Shown one piece after another: positions 1-11,400 of a stretch of DNA of 64,000 bases. The notes below the pieces were generated by a model that worked only from the letters and a program-made list of their open reading frames with translations, made no database searches and was not told the origin of the DNA. The DNA lies in NCBI RefSeq assembly GCF_001522545.3, contig NC_031771.1, forward strand, positions 25,174,847-25,238,846, written 5' to 3'. This stretch comes from Parus major. Its lineage: Eukaryota > Chordata > Aves > Passeriformes > Paridae. The number at the start of each line of letters is the position of its first letter. The stretch's first letter is position 1. The translations under genes and the position numbers were made by a program.

Positions 1-1239
1 TCTGGCCTTGACCCTATGTTTCTACAAGTCTTAGGTGCTGGGTTTATGAAAATAAAGAGTGGTACAGCAGTAGGTCAGCTTAAGCTCAATAACTGGAAGG
101 GGACCCAGAACAAAAGAAATCCCCAAGAAATTATACCTGCATATACCTTGCCCATGCCTTTTGGCCCAATGGTTATTTTTGGTCAGGATTTTTAATGCTT
201 TGCTGAGGTGTTCTGTGTCCCTGCAGGAAGGCTGTTGATGGTTCTTGTGAAGTTGCAGCTTTGCTGATGGTTGTCTCCTTATCTTCTGGTGCACCTGCTC
301 ACTGGCAGAGCATGGGAAACTAAAAAAGCTCAAGAGTTAGGATAAATACATTTATCAACAATGAAAACAACAGCGTGTTTTTAATAGTCTCCTGTACTAA
401 AGACAAAACACTGCAATATACCAGCTACTAGGAAAATTACTAAAAACCAATTTCAGCTATGGAGGTCTAAGTTTGTGGTTTGCAGCCTGAGGCTTCAACT
501 CCAGCTATTCATCCTGAGCAAGTGAAGTTAAGCAAACAGCATACTACATTATACAGAATTATAACTATGTATCTCATTCTGCTGAAAACCTATTTATGCT
601 GAGCTACTCTCTCTCAACATGTCTTGAAGCTTCTGTTTTGATCTGAATGTAGCTAAAACACTTTTCCAGACAGGGACTGTCAGTGGGTAGAAATGGCACC
701 TTGGAGACTGTTGTCAGATGTCAGCCCAAAAGGCAAAGGCTTTGTCTCCGAGTTTAAAGCAAAGGCCTTAAAAGGCAGGGACCAAATGTTACTGGGCATA
801 AGAAAAAAACCAAACAACTGAGTCTCCAGGGAGTAAAATCTACTATGCAGAATCCATTTTTTTTTACCTTGTCTGTACAGTGGGAGTATTTGAAAAGGGG
901 GCTTAAAGTGTGTTGTCTGAGACAGACAAAGGAACAGAACAAAGAAAAAAGTTGTATGAATGGCTGGCAGGCACTTGCTGGCAACTGAGTGCTGAACAGA
1001 GTGTTGTTTTAAATTATTTCCCTGGGCAATGTGTCTCTGCTGAGGCAATATCTAGTGACTACAGGAGAGAGAATTGCTACCGTCCTGTAGCAATCCCGTG
1101 TTTGGAGTGGAGATACTGTAGGAGAACGCAGCTCTGTTCTTCAGGCGTCTTCTCTGGTCAAACCTAGCGCAAGCTCTGTCCTGAGGGAAAGGCTGACTCG
1201 TGACACCGCTGGAGCCGGGTATCTGGACGGTGTCCGGAC
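1..1239. other. Intergenic, no gene recognised
   Basis: I see no exon with family resemblance on either strand. A plus-strand AATAAA lies at 51-56 and could be the polyadenylation signal of an upstream plus-strand gene. From remembered synteny that would be SRP72, but no SRP72 coding sequence is visible, so this is only a suggestion. Confidence 0.4.
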
Positions 1240-2077
1240 TGCTGTGCCTGCGCTGGGAACAAATCCCGCGGGGGTGGGAGAGGGGGAGGGCAGCAGGTGT
1301 GCGGAAACCGTGGCCTCCCCTCACCAGCGAGCAGCCGCCCGTGGCAGGGCTCGCTCTCCGTTTCCTTGCGGCTCGCGTGTTCGCAGCCTGGCTCTGGGAG
1401 CCCGGCTGGCGGCGGGAGCCGCGTTCGGGGCTGCGGGGGGCGCTCTCCGTGCGCGGTGTGGGTGCGCGGTGCCCGCTGCCCGCGGCCGGAGCNNNNNNNN
1501 NNNNNNNNNNNNNNNNNNNNNNNNNNNNNNNNNNNNNNNNNNNNNNNNNNNNNNNNNNNNNNNNNNNNNNNNNNNNNNNNNNNNNNNNNNNNNNNNNNNN
1601 NNNNNNNNNNNNNNNNNNNNNNNNNNNNNNNNNNNNNNNNNNNNNNNNNNNNNNNNNNNNNNNNNNNNNNNNNNNNNNNNNNNNNNNNNNNNNNNNNNNN
1701 NNNNNNNNNNNNNNNNNNNNNNNNNNNNNNNNNNNNNNNNNNNNNNNNNNNNNNNNNNNNNNNNNNNNNNNNNNNNNNNNNNNNNNNNNNNNNNNNNNNN
1801 NNNGGGCCGCGGCGGGGCGGGGGCCGGGCCGGGGCCGCTGTCCCCGCTTTCCTGGCCCGCGGTGCCCCGGGCCGGCTGGTGTCCCAGGGATCCCCCATCG
1901 CTGCGGCCCTGCGCTTGTGCCGCAGCAGCCCCGTGGGCGTCTGCGGCTTCTTCACCGCGAAGGGGCTTTTGCTGTGCCCTCCAGGCCCCTTGTTCCTCCT
2001 CCTTCTTTCCCCCAGCCCTGCTAAGCTTCGCTCTTGCCCCGGCTGCCCGGGTAAGTGTGCTGCCCCTCGCTTTGCAG
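1240..2077 (+). promoter_or_regulatory. ARL9: CpG island, probable ARL9 promoter and first exon
   Basis: Base composition changes sharply at about 1240 to GC-rich, CpG-dense sequence that lasts until the first recognised ARL9 exon. The island is interrupted by an assembly gap. The first recognised ARL9 exon has no usable in-frame start codon, so the initiating exon must lie upstream, most likely in or beside this gap. Confidence 0.65.
1493..1803. other. Assembly gap of 311 N
   Basis: A run of 311 N lies inside the GC-rich island. Flanking sequence is extremely GC-rich on both sides, the usual reason for dropout in bird assemblies. It probably hides ARL9 exon 1. Confidence 0.99.
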
Positions 2078-2246
2078 GGTAAAGGACGCGGTAAGCAGAT
2101 CCTGGTGCTGGGCCTGGATGGAGCTGGGAAGACTAGTGTTCTCCACTCCCTGGCAACTAACCGCGTCAAGCGCAGCGTGGCTCCCACCGAGGGCTTCAAT
2201 GCCGTCTGCATCAACACCGAAGAGTCCCAGATGGAGTTTTTGGAGA
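2078..2246 (+). CDS. ARL9: ARL9 exon with P-loop and switch I
   Basis: The acceptor is a pyrimidine-rich tract ending tttgcag; the exon opens in phase 0 with GKGRGKQILVLG. It contains P-loop GLDGAGKT and switch I APTEGFN. It ends after the first base of an Ile codon at the donor gtgagt. The reading frame stays open upstream of the acceptor, which explains the long chance ORF that runs into the gap. Confidence 0.93.
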
Positions 2247-5200
2247 GTGAGTGAACCGGTTTTAGTATTGAACATAAAATAATTTCCGGTCTTGTGCCCT
2301 AGGGATCAGGCATGTATTTTAAAAGCTCAGTCTCCCCACATGTCTGCTTCGATAATGTGAAGTTGTGATTATTTTCTCCTTGGGGATTCTGCTTTCCTAC
2401 CCAGCCTCTTTGAAGGGGAAGACACGATGGTGTTAGATACCAGTTTTCATTCAGCCCTGACATCCTGGGAATTCTGCTCCTAGAGAGAAATGGGTAATAA
2501 ACCTGATTGGGTAAAACCAGCAGAGGTTTCCCCAGTAAGCCCTGTGTTGTGGTCCACAGCTGTTGTATTGCTTCTTGGTGCTCATGCCTGGCAAAGGGCT
2601 AGAGCTACAGAGGAATAAATAATAAGTGAAAGAAGAGAGGGGGAAGAGAAAAACATTGTACTCTTTCTGTTCAAAAGCCTCATAAGTGGTATTTTCTAGT
2701 CTTTAACAGTCTTTTGAATGTCTGTGCCTGCAGAGAGTATCTCCTGTGATGCCTTCGGTGCATCACAGCTGTGATGGGGTGCAGCTAGCTGATGGGAAAG
2801 GTGGAGGCCCTGGGGTCAGGTCACTCCCTAGTACAGAGAATCTGACATCCCAGCCTCTTCAATGCCTGCCTTCTGCAGAGGCAGGAGCTGCTCATTGCTT
2901 CCTGCTGTTTCTGCACTGTACTGTACCAGTGCACGACTGACTCAGTTGGCAGCTAGTCCATAGATGCCTTTGTACCTTGAGCAGGTCTAAAAGGAGTTGT
3001 GCTGTTCCCAGGTAAGTTTTTGGGGTGTGGGGATGAGGCTGCTTAGGCAGAGTTTCATCCCCAGTCTTACTACCATAGGAGTCTCTGCAGTGGCTTGGGG
3101 AAATCATCTTTAGAGGGTTGCTTGTAGTCTGTACCCCTCAGCTGGTAGGTAAGAAAGTGTCTCCTACTGGGATGTGCTTTTGTCTGAGCCCAGAGAAACC
3201 CACAGTGTCTGGTCTGGGCCCAGCACTGCACACACCACAGCAGAACCTGTTGTTTCTGAGTCATCCTTCCCTCTCTGGTCCAGGTTGGTAGTGACTGAGA
3301 TGTGATGGCTGCGATCTGACCCATGGGAAATGCAATGTCTCAGGCCAGTTTCAGCCAGGTAAATCCGTGCATGGATCTCTAATCTGGTTACTTATCCAGT
3401 CTGTACCATCGCCTAGTCCAGGGGTTAGCAGCCTATGCTGTGATCACATGGCACGAGGTGATCAGCAAACAGCAGGGGTTTTATTTTGCTGGCTTAGACA
3501 GGTGGGAAACTGTTCTTTTTCTTTGTACCAGCATACAGATAACTGGGTGGTAGCTTGTCCTCTGCAGGGGGTAGGAGCTCCTGGCTTCTGCTGAGTTCCT
3601 ACAAGTTTGGGGGGGAAAAAGTGTTCTCTGTGAGGTTGCTGACCCCTGGGTTATGCTATGCATGAATACACTTAACAAAGGGAGCAGTGCTGAGCCCCTG
3701 CAGTACCACAGTACAGAACTGGGCTTCTGTCCCTAACATTACATATCAGTCACAGCCCTTTGGCTCCTTTCCACGGTGGCAGACTTGCAGTTCTGCCTTC
3801 AGGTACACTGGGCCACTTGAAGAGGCAGGCATGCTGTAGTGAGAAATGTTACTTCCCTTTCTGTATTCTTGAAACTACTGAACCCTTTTGACTTAAGTGA
3901 AAGCAAAATTGCTTTGACACAAAACAGTCAAAGAAGGCAATAAAAGATGGCTGTATAGTCAGACAATTTTGAAAAGAGCTCCTGTGTAAGGCAGGAGACA
4001 GTGATAGGGAACCCCAGATATATTGCTTTGAAAACTCGCTGCTTTTGATAGACTTGCACATGCTTTTTGAGCACCTCAGTACTCTTTGAGTGAGTGGTCC
4101 TGCAGTGTGCTTGGAGAAGACCTAGAGACCTGAAAACAGATCTGAAATACTTGGTGTACTGATACTTATTCCTTCTGCTATTAAACTCAGCAAACTACTG
4201 AATTCTTTGTCCCCAGATGGGAACTTGCTGTGTATAGTTTCACCACAGAATTATTTTAAGACCTAGTTTTGAAGGTGAACAGCTTTCCTCTGTATCCAGC
4301 AGAGAAGAGCTCGTGGAGAAATGTATGCTGTGCAAAGATTACTCCGAAGGGCTGCCTGAAGAGTCTGCTGGGACTTAATTTTTCTCTTTCTTAAGCATCT
4401 CTGGTTAAACTGTGGGAGTTTTGAGCTAGTTCTTTGTGTCATACAAATACAAATACAGTGAGAGCCCTCCACACCTCAGAGCTAAATTTCTCCTCTGGAA
4501 ATTGTAGACCTGCTTTGTCTTAAAATGAGATGGGCATTTGGAGATAGGTTATGTGGGGACATTTGGTGTTTATGGACACTGAACCATTGTCTGCTCTCCT
4601 TACGTGGCTGAGAGCAAGAACCAACAAGGCAGAAAGCAACTGTAAAGAAACTGAACCCAGAATCCTCTCAAAAGAAGAGCTTAAAATGGAAAGAATTTCC
4701 CCCCACCCAGAGCATACACATGTCTTCATGGGACCTGACTGGGGAAAATAAAGCTGTTTTCAGTCTCAGGTGCAGTAGCTCAAGTACTTTAAGGTTTTGG
4801 TAATCCAAATACCTTGGGGTTGTGGCCCAGTGCCTGCTGTCTGCACCTCTGGGAGCAGTGCTGCTTGGATTACTTGGTGAATCCTGTGCTGCTGTCTTCT
4901 CTTCCAGTCGGGGGCAGTGAATCTCTGCGTTCATACTGGAAGATGTACTTGCCCAAAGTGCTGTTGCTGGTCTATGTCGTGGACTCGGCTGATCATGCCC
5001 GACTGCCTGTGGCGAAACAGCTGCTTCATCAGCTAATCCAGAACAACTCCACCCTGCCTGTGGTAGTTCTGGCCAACAAGCAGGTAAGAGTTCTCTGCTG
5101 CTGGCACAGCTTGGGCTGGCAGCAGCTTAGGAAATAGCAACAAAGCCTTCCAAAAGAGGCTTCATGCCTTTAAGGAGGGCACACGGCTGGGAGTCTTTCT

Positions 5201-6344
5201 GACACACCTGTTGACCACAAAACAAAATAATCTGAGGTTGTTTTGGATCTGCAAGATGCAGGTCCTGTGCTTGGTGAAGATGCAATCAGAGCTGTGGGTG
5301 GAAACTGCTGTACAGTTGCAAGGTTTGGGAGCTTCAAGGGAGACCACAGTTAGATGTGAAGTTAGGTTTCTGTTCTGAGTATCTGCCTCAAAGTACTGCT
5401 TCACCCAGCAGCAACTAAAAAGTGAAGCACTGTTGTTTGCCTTCAGACTGTCTGGTTGACTGCTCCTAAGGCTGCTTCTGAAACCCAAGAGAAAGAGCAG
5501 CTTTCCTCACAAGGCAGTACTGCCTCCTAAGATCTTTGTGAAAGTCTCAATGAAAAGAATTGAGCCCCTAATACAATCAGATGACAGAATAGCCCAAGGG
5601 TTTGGATCACAGATTCTGTTTTATCAAGGTTGCCTGCTCAGTTTACTCTACATTGTTACCTCCTAAACTTCTAGTAGCTGAGGCCCGTTACTAATAGTCA
5701 TTTATGTTACTCTTGAATACAAGTGCAGGCTTGGGCTTCATCAGACTCAAATGCATCAGAAACCCTGGTGGCTGAGAGGGTGGGCAGGGCATGACTGTTG
5801 TATATTTTCCTTATTCTTGTTACCCTTTCCTGAACACCGGGGGTCTTGGGCCAGCAGTGCTTTTGTCTGCCTTGTGCAGGCGGTCTTACATAGTTATCAG
5901 AAACTGTGGAATCAGTGTAGAAATAGAAACAACTGTACCCATATTTCTTCAGGAAAAATTAGGTTACAGATTAACTCTTTTCCCCGGAGGCATTTTAGGA
6001 CTTTGTTGTCATAGAAGTTAGGAAGTGTTGTCATAGAAGGAACATAAGAATGGTGCCCCAGAGCCTTTGAGACCCTCCCTCCATGGACAACAGCAGTGGC
6101 TCAAAGTAGTAATGGTGCCACCACCTCTTGCAACTAACAGAGTTGTTTTATTTTTGTATAACAGGATCTCGAAGGTGCATATTGCATCACTGATATTCAC
6201 GATGCTCTGGCTCTGTCTGATATTGGGGACGAGAGGAAGATGTTCTTGATTGGTACCCATGTGGCAGAAGATGGCTCTGAGATCTCTTCCAGCATGAAGG
6301 ATGCCAAGGAGCTGATAGGGCAGCTGGTTTTGGAAACACAGTGA
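2078..6344 (+). CDS. ARL9: ADP-ribosylation factor-like 9, 5'-partial
   Basis: Small ARF-family GTPase encoded by three visible exons, 2078-2246, 4908-5083 and 6165-6344. Together they give 174 residues plus stop, joined in frame through GT-AG introns of about 2.7 and 1.1 kb. The order of motifs is a P-loop GLDGAGKT, switch I with APTEGFN, a degenerate switch II reading LEIGGSE where ARFs have WDxGGQ, then the guanine-specificity NKQ|D split exactly at the second intron. The match to ARL9 as I remember it (for example MEFLEIGGS and ANKQDLE) is close along the whole length, and ARL10 fits less well. The missing Asp and Gln of switch II predict weak or absent intrinsic GTP hydrolysis. The first coding exon is missing, probably in the gap at 1493-1803. 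No canonical AATAAA was found in the 1 kb after the stop. Neither intron shows another exon. Confidence 0.93.
4908..5083 (+). CDS. ARL9: ARL9 exon with degenerate switch II
   Basis: The acceptor is ctcttccag and the donor gtaaga. The exon completes the Ile codon and reads GGSESLRSYW, then the hydrophobic strand LLLVYVVDSAD typical of ARF proteins, and ends with VVLANKQ in phase 0. Confidence 0.93.
6165..6344 (+). CDS. ARL9: ARL9 terminal coding exon
   Basis: The acceptor is gtataacag. The first codon is the Asp that completes NKQD. The exon then reads DIHDALALSDIGDERKMFL, which is very close to the remembered ARL9 C-terminal half, and ends VLETQ then TGA at 6342-6344. The G5 SAK-type motif is not conserved. 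Confidence 0.92.
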   Translation, partial: DLEGAYCITDIHDALALSDIGDERKMFLIGTHVAEDGSEISSSMKDAKELIGQLVLETQ

Positions 6345-7500
6345 CAGCTCTTTTCTTACAACATGGTGTTTGCAGCTGAGGGGGAGCAGGTGTTAGTATA
6401 TGGTCAGTCTGCCATGTGGCAGCTGAAATGTACAGATATGCTTTCCCAGTGGGTGTGGAATTCCTCTGAAAGTGATATCTAGTTGGTAAGAAAATCTTAA
6501 TTTACAGTGGTTTGAAAATACATTTGAGAAATAGTCTATTTTTAGTGTATTTGTAGGAGAAAAATAGTCTGTCTCTCAGGCAGCAGATTTAAGGGAAAAT
6601 TTAGCTTAGATAGGCTAGATAGCTTCATGTCAGGTAGGAATCAAGCAGTGACATCCATGGAAGAAAGTTGCATCCAGTGAATTTAACATGGCTTTATGTC
6701 TCAGGTTAAAGTGAAATATGTTTACTTCACAGATTTTACAGAACCCTTTTAACAGTGGTGTTCTGTTAAAAATGAGACCTCACTTCCTGACAGTGTCAGA
6801 AATTTAAAGTGCTGCAACTAGTATTTTTGACAGTTACAATTCTTGTTGCTGTGTTGGACCCAGTTGTTACAGGAGTGGCAAATCGGTAATCTCTGGAAAT
6901 TGGGTTGATTACTGCTTCTTTAGTGGGTAAGAACAAGAAAATGAGAGCAGTAATTTATTGTTTCTTTGCCTACAGGCAAAAACCCAAAATGGTGTAATTT
7001 GAGGTAGTGACTGGATGCTTTTAAGTTAAATTGGCAGCAAAGGTGGGAGACTCGCCCATCGGGTTGAGCAGCTTATTTAAGCTTAGTCCGAGATGTCCTC
7101 GAGCAAGCAGTCTTACTTGTGAAAACCCTGTTGTTTCTTGACAGTGGTTTCTGTTAGCACAGTATGTGAGGAAGGTGACAAGCTGCTGAGGAGTGTCACT
7201 CTCCCAGTGTCCTCCTACTTATACTCAAAGGACACGACCTAGGAGCAGTACTGTAAAGGACCTGTTTTGCACCCACATCTATTGTACAAGGCTTGTATAG
7301 TTTTGTCCTTTGTAACAGATGCATAAAGCAGAAAATTCCACCCTAAACCACCGTCCCAGGCTGTTCTCTTCCAGTTGGGGAGCAAGATGTTCGGGTGTGG
7401 GAGGCTCCCGAGGCCTCTCTGGGACGGCCGGCAATGCAGGGGTCCTTGTCACCCGTGGGCAGAGGCTGTGGGCTCGGGGGACCACCAGCACCCGGTGTGT
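6345..7500 (+). other. ARL9 3' UTR and short intergenic spacer
   Basis: AT-rich sequence with no further exon recognised. Neither AATAAA nor ATTAAA is visible between 6345 and about 7320, so the end of the ARL9 transcript is not defined. Confidence 0.4.
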
Positions 7501-7635
7501 GGTGGGGGGTGTGTGTGTGTGTGGGCGGTGTGTGTGCGTGTGTGCTCTGTGTGTGTGTGTGCTCTGTGTGTGTGTGTGTCTGGGTGTGGGTGTGTGTGTG
7601 CGGTGTCTGTGTGTGTCTGTGTGTGCCGTGTGTGT
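7501..7635 (+). repeat. GT-rich imperfect dinucleotide repeat
   Basis: About 135 bp of (GT)n with scattered C and GGC interruptions, directly beside a CpG island and assembly gap. Alternating purine-pyrimidine tracts of this kind can adopt Z-DNA. Confidence 0.9.
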
Positions 7636-7696
7636 GCCCGGGCCCGCCGCTTGCGGGCGGGGCGGGCGGAGCCGTTGGCCGGGGCGGGGCCGGGCC

Positions 7697-7845
7697 NNNN
7701 NNNNNNNNNNNNNNNNNNNNNNNNNNNNNNNNNNNNNNNNNNNNNNNNNNNNNNNNNNNNNNNNNNNNNNNNNNNNNNNNNNNNNNNNNNNNNNNNNNNN
7801 NNNNNNNNNNNNNNNNNNNNNNNNNNNNNNNNNNNNNNNNNNNNN
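7697..7845. other. Assembly gap of 149 N
   Basis: A run of 149 N in very GC-rich sequence. It may contain the first THEGL exon. Confidence 0.99.
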
Positions 7846-7952
7846 AGGGAGGGCTCCCGGGCACGGTGGGCCGCAGGCGCCGGCAGGCCCGAGCACGGCG
7901 GCGGGGACGGAGGGATGCCGGCCCCGTTTCGAGGCCATCGCTGCCGTCAGGG

Positions 7953-7968
7953 CACGTGGCTGCACGTG
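7953..7968. promoter_or_regulatory. Tandem CACGTG E-boxes
   Basis: Two perfect CACGTG motifs at 7953-7958 and 7963-7968, with starts exactly 10 bp apart, inside the candidate THEGL promoter island. CACGTG is bound by USF, MYC/MAX and CLOCK/BMAL1 type bHLH factors. Use by any of them is inferred. Confidence 0.45.
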
Positions 7969-8419
7969 TCGGCACGCCGCTGGTTTTCCTGTTATCCCGT
8001 ATCGTACCCCACCCCCCGGATGTTTTGTACTGGCGCCGAGTCCCAGTTTAACGCAGCTGCTGTTCCTCCGGGGCTCTGAAAACCTCCTCTAGAAGCTGCT
8101 GAAGGCAGTGATAAGGGGTGGGTGCACTGAGTCAGGTGGGAGCCCGCAGGCTGGCGACCACCGGTGCTTGTGCCAGGAGAAGGATGTGGTGCTGGAGGTG
8201 CTCTATCCTGCAGCCTTGGGGGCTGCCAGCATCCCCTCATGAGGCACAACCACTGGAGAGGAAGGTACCAGGGAAAAACAATACAAACGTCTGCTGAGCA
8301 ACTATCCTGAGGAGATGCACAAACTTCATCTGCCATATGAATATTGCATGTGAAAGAGCAGGCAGCCCAGGCCCCAGGTGTTATCAAGCTTTTAAATTCA
8401 CCTATTCTTGTCTTTGCAG

Positions 8420-8462
8420 TGTCACCTTGTTTACCTCGCATATGTGTACGCCCACGCAGCAG
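8420..8462 (+). CDS. THEGL: THEGL candidate exon completing first THEG repeat
   Basis: A 43-bp exon between a pyrimidine tract ending tctttgcag and donor gtaaga. It reads SPCLPRICVRPRS and ends with AG of an Arg codon. Joined to the next exon it gives SRILELAKPK, a textbook THEG repeat start, which is the main reason to accept it. It needs a preceding exon ending with one base of a codon. Confidence 0.62.
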
Positions 8463-11400
8463 GTAAGAAGCCCTCTCCTCCTGGCTGGGTGTTCAGGCCA
8501 GTGCCCCATGTCTCCCGAGAGGGCTCAGCTGGGGATTTACACTGAGCAGTGAGTCAATATATCAGATGACACTGTGATAAACACTTGAGAGGAAATTATG
8601 CCCGGTTTTGCCCTTACCTCAGCTTCTGAAAAATGTCTAACCATCCTGCCCTTTCAAAACGGAAGCTGTGACTCTGCTTTACAAGGAATTGATCTCAAAA
8701 GGAGTTGATCTACCTTAAGCAATGAGTCTGTGAATGCTCAGACAGTAGAGGGGAGGTGTTTCCATGTCTGGCTGAAGCAAGGCCTCATTTTCCTTGCTGG
8801 GAAGCATGAGCAGGCCCAAACAAAAAAGCTCCACCAGGGTTGTCTTGTCAGTGAGGTGGTTCAACCCCTTCAAGTTGCAGAGCTGCTGTAGGTACATCCT
8901 GAGTGAAGATGCCTTTCTGTCTAAAGTTTTTGCCATGATAAATGTAATCTTTCCTTTTATAATTGGAATAAAGAACAAAAGAAGATTGTTGAGTGAGTTG
9001 AGAGGCCTGATCTGAATGTGTGTGTGCCTCGTTCCTTGGCTGGATCATGATGCAAGCTTTGCACAGCAGTGTGAGGCACTAGGGCCATGTGCATGTCATG
9101 CTAGATTTGGCTGTGGCTGTGTGCTGAGTCTGTGCCAGCAGCTGAGGAAAAGCAACGAGCCTGCTTGCAAAGATAGTGCCAGCTCTGCAACACAGCTAGG
9201 CTGGGGGGGAGCTCTGAGTGCTAATCCTTCACCCCATTGCAACTTTGTAAGCAGAACCCTCTGAGGACCTGCTTGGGAATAAAGAACTTGAACTGGGTTT
9301 TGGCTCCTGAAATGACGTCTGCGTTCCTGACCGTGTCCTGTCTTGAGCTGGTGGCAGGGGGCCAAAGTCCTACAGGCAGTTGCCTCTGTGGGATCTCAGC
9401 AGGAGCCGTTTGCAGCGCTGTGGCCCAAGTTAGGCGTGACAGGCATCTCATGCAGTGATGATGCCGTAACAGCAGCCTGCCATTCCAGGGATCTCTGTGG
9501 TTCTGAGCTCTCCAAAAAGCATTTTCCAGGGCTTGGCATCATACTAGCAGTATTAGCCCCATCAGAGAAACCACAGATGTGTCCCCAAAGCACAGATTGT
9601 TTAGTGTTGGCAAGTATCTGTCTCTAGTGGTGTCCTTGCTCTTCTCTAGGGCCATGCTGCTGCACTACCAGGTGATACAGAGCAGGGAAGCGATGCCTCA
9701 GGCTTCCACCTTCTGTGCTTTTTCCATGGTGGGGCACTTCCACAGCTGCCTGCACAGTGTGGTTGCTTACCTGTGGCTGTGGGTAGGCACCTGTGGCCCC
9801 AGTGGGTGGGTATGGGCTTGGTCTGTGACAAGTTGTGTAACACACTTGTGGCACTGGATCATCTTGTTCTTCTCTCTGTACCAAGGCTCATAAAGTTCAG
9901 GCACTTCCCAGTCACTGGGATTTCAGGCCTCAGCAGTGATACCTGATCTCCATGAAAGGTTTTAGTCTGTTGTATATTCAGTAAAAACATTTCCCAAGCT
10001 CCTCCTAGGGCAGAGACCATGCATGTTCCTGTGTCTCTATAGCATCTAGGACCTCTGTGCTAAATGGACTGAAATAAAATGTGCTCCTAAAGCCAGGTGG
10101 GAACACAGTGCTGTCCCCCTGGTGCCTTTTAGTAAACCAGGACAGCGGTGATAACAGATGTTTGTTCATTTGGGCTCCCATAGGCTGGGAGATCATCCTT
10201 TTTGTACCTGTTTCACGGTAAGTTATTGACCAGAAAAGTTCCTTCCCACTCTCCTAGCCATCTGTGGAGGCAGAATTGCAAATTTGTGTCTCTGCAGTCC
10301 AAGAGAAAACACAAAAATTCATGGGCTGGTGAGTTTGCCAGATTAAATGGCTGGAAAGTACTTGAAGAGAGAGGTCTTTAAACACACTCTCTCAAGGGAA
10401 TGAAGGCAAAAACACAGGGGTTTGAGAGTGTTTATATGGCTTTGAGTACAGCAGTAGCTTCTTTATGCTTTATTGGTTTAACTGTATGGTTAATGGCATG
10501 TTTCTCCTTTTTGGCAATTTTGGCAGGATACTTGAACTTGCAAAACCCAAGACAGTATTTCATGAAAGCAGTCCCACGTAAGTAGGTGCTCAAATGGCGT
10601 TTGCTCAAGGGCTGGGGAGTGACAGGGCTCAGCCAGAGCAGACCCTTGGCCATTGTCTTGCTACTCCTTTCTCCTCTGTTCCTGGAAAATCAGACTAAGG
10701 TGTTCCATACTTGAAGGGCTCCCTTCAATTTGCTCTTTCAAGTTCTCAATCAAAAACCTGGGCTTGACTTGAGCCTTGCCTTTGTTGCCCCATCTGATCT
10801 GAGCTGCCCAACTGAGATGTTGTGGGGTAGGATGGTGTGTGGTGCAAGGTGACTGGACTCTGGGAGCCAGGCTGCTCTGTCCTGGATACAGCCCAGCTTT
10901 AGGAACAGAGTTGCTGTCTGTGTGATGTGGTCAAACAGCAGCTTGACAAGCCAGGGCAGCAGTGTCTTGGTAACATCTCTTCTCTGTTATCTGTATGGGC
11001 CTCGAAAAAGGCTCCACAAACACATTGCCCTGCTGTTCACTGTCCCAACTACCCTGGTACCCTCTCCCACCATGGCCTCTCAGTGAGGGATGAGCAACTC
11101 CAAATTTGCCCTGGGCACAGGAGAGTAACCACTAACCTGCTGTAAAACCTCACCCATTTTCCATGGCACACCCTGACTGTAACATTATTACTATTTTTAC
11201 TGTCATACCTGTGGTATAGTTAGGTGGTAATGGTGAGGCAAAAGAAATGCAATGATGAAACTCCCCCAGGGGTTTCAGAGATGTAATGAAATGACCCTTT
11301 CTGCACATCCACTGGTAACTAAAACCAGACCTATCACTTTAAAGCTCTTTTCTTTTTTAGTTGGCAACCACCAGCAGGAGAGTGTTGGGAAATTTGATGC

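Larger units (their letters stand above)
7640..7990 (+). promoter_or_regulatory. THEGL: CpG island with gap, candidate THEGL promoter
   Basis: GC-rich, CpG-dense sequence flanks an N gap at 7697-7845. It lies about 0.4 kb upstream of the first recognised THEGL exon and after the ARL9 stop, so it is the best candidate for the THEGL promoter and its missing first exon. Assignment to THEGL rests on position only. Confidence 0.5.

Noticed and set aside
2051..2077. gtaagt donor 27 bp before the ARL9 acceptor
   Set aside because: An intron this short is not credible in a vertebrate; kept only as a hint of collapsed sequence.
7915..8079. ATG-led GC-rich frame as THEGL exon 1
   Set aside because: No donor with the phase needed by the 8420 exon and no recognisable product.
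8794..8874. SMSRPKQKSS-like peptide resembling a THEG repeat
   Set aside because: No in-frame partner repeat core, no matching splice sites with the right phase; probably chance.
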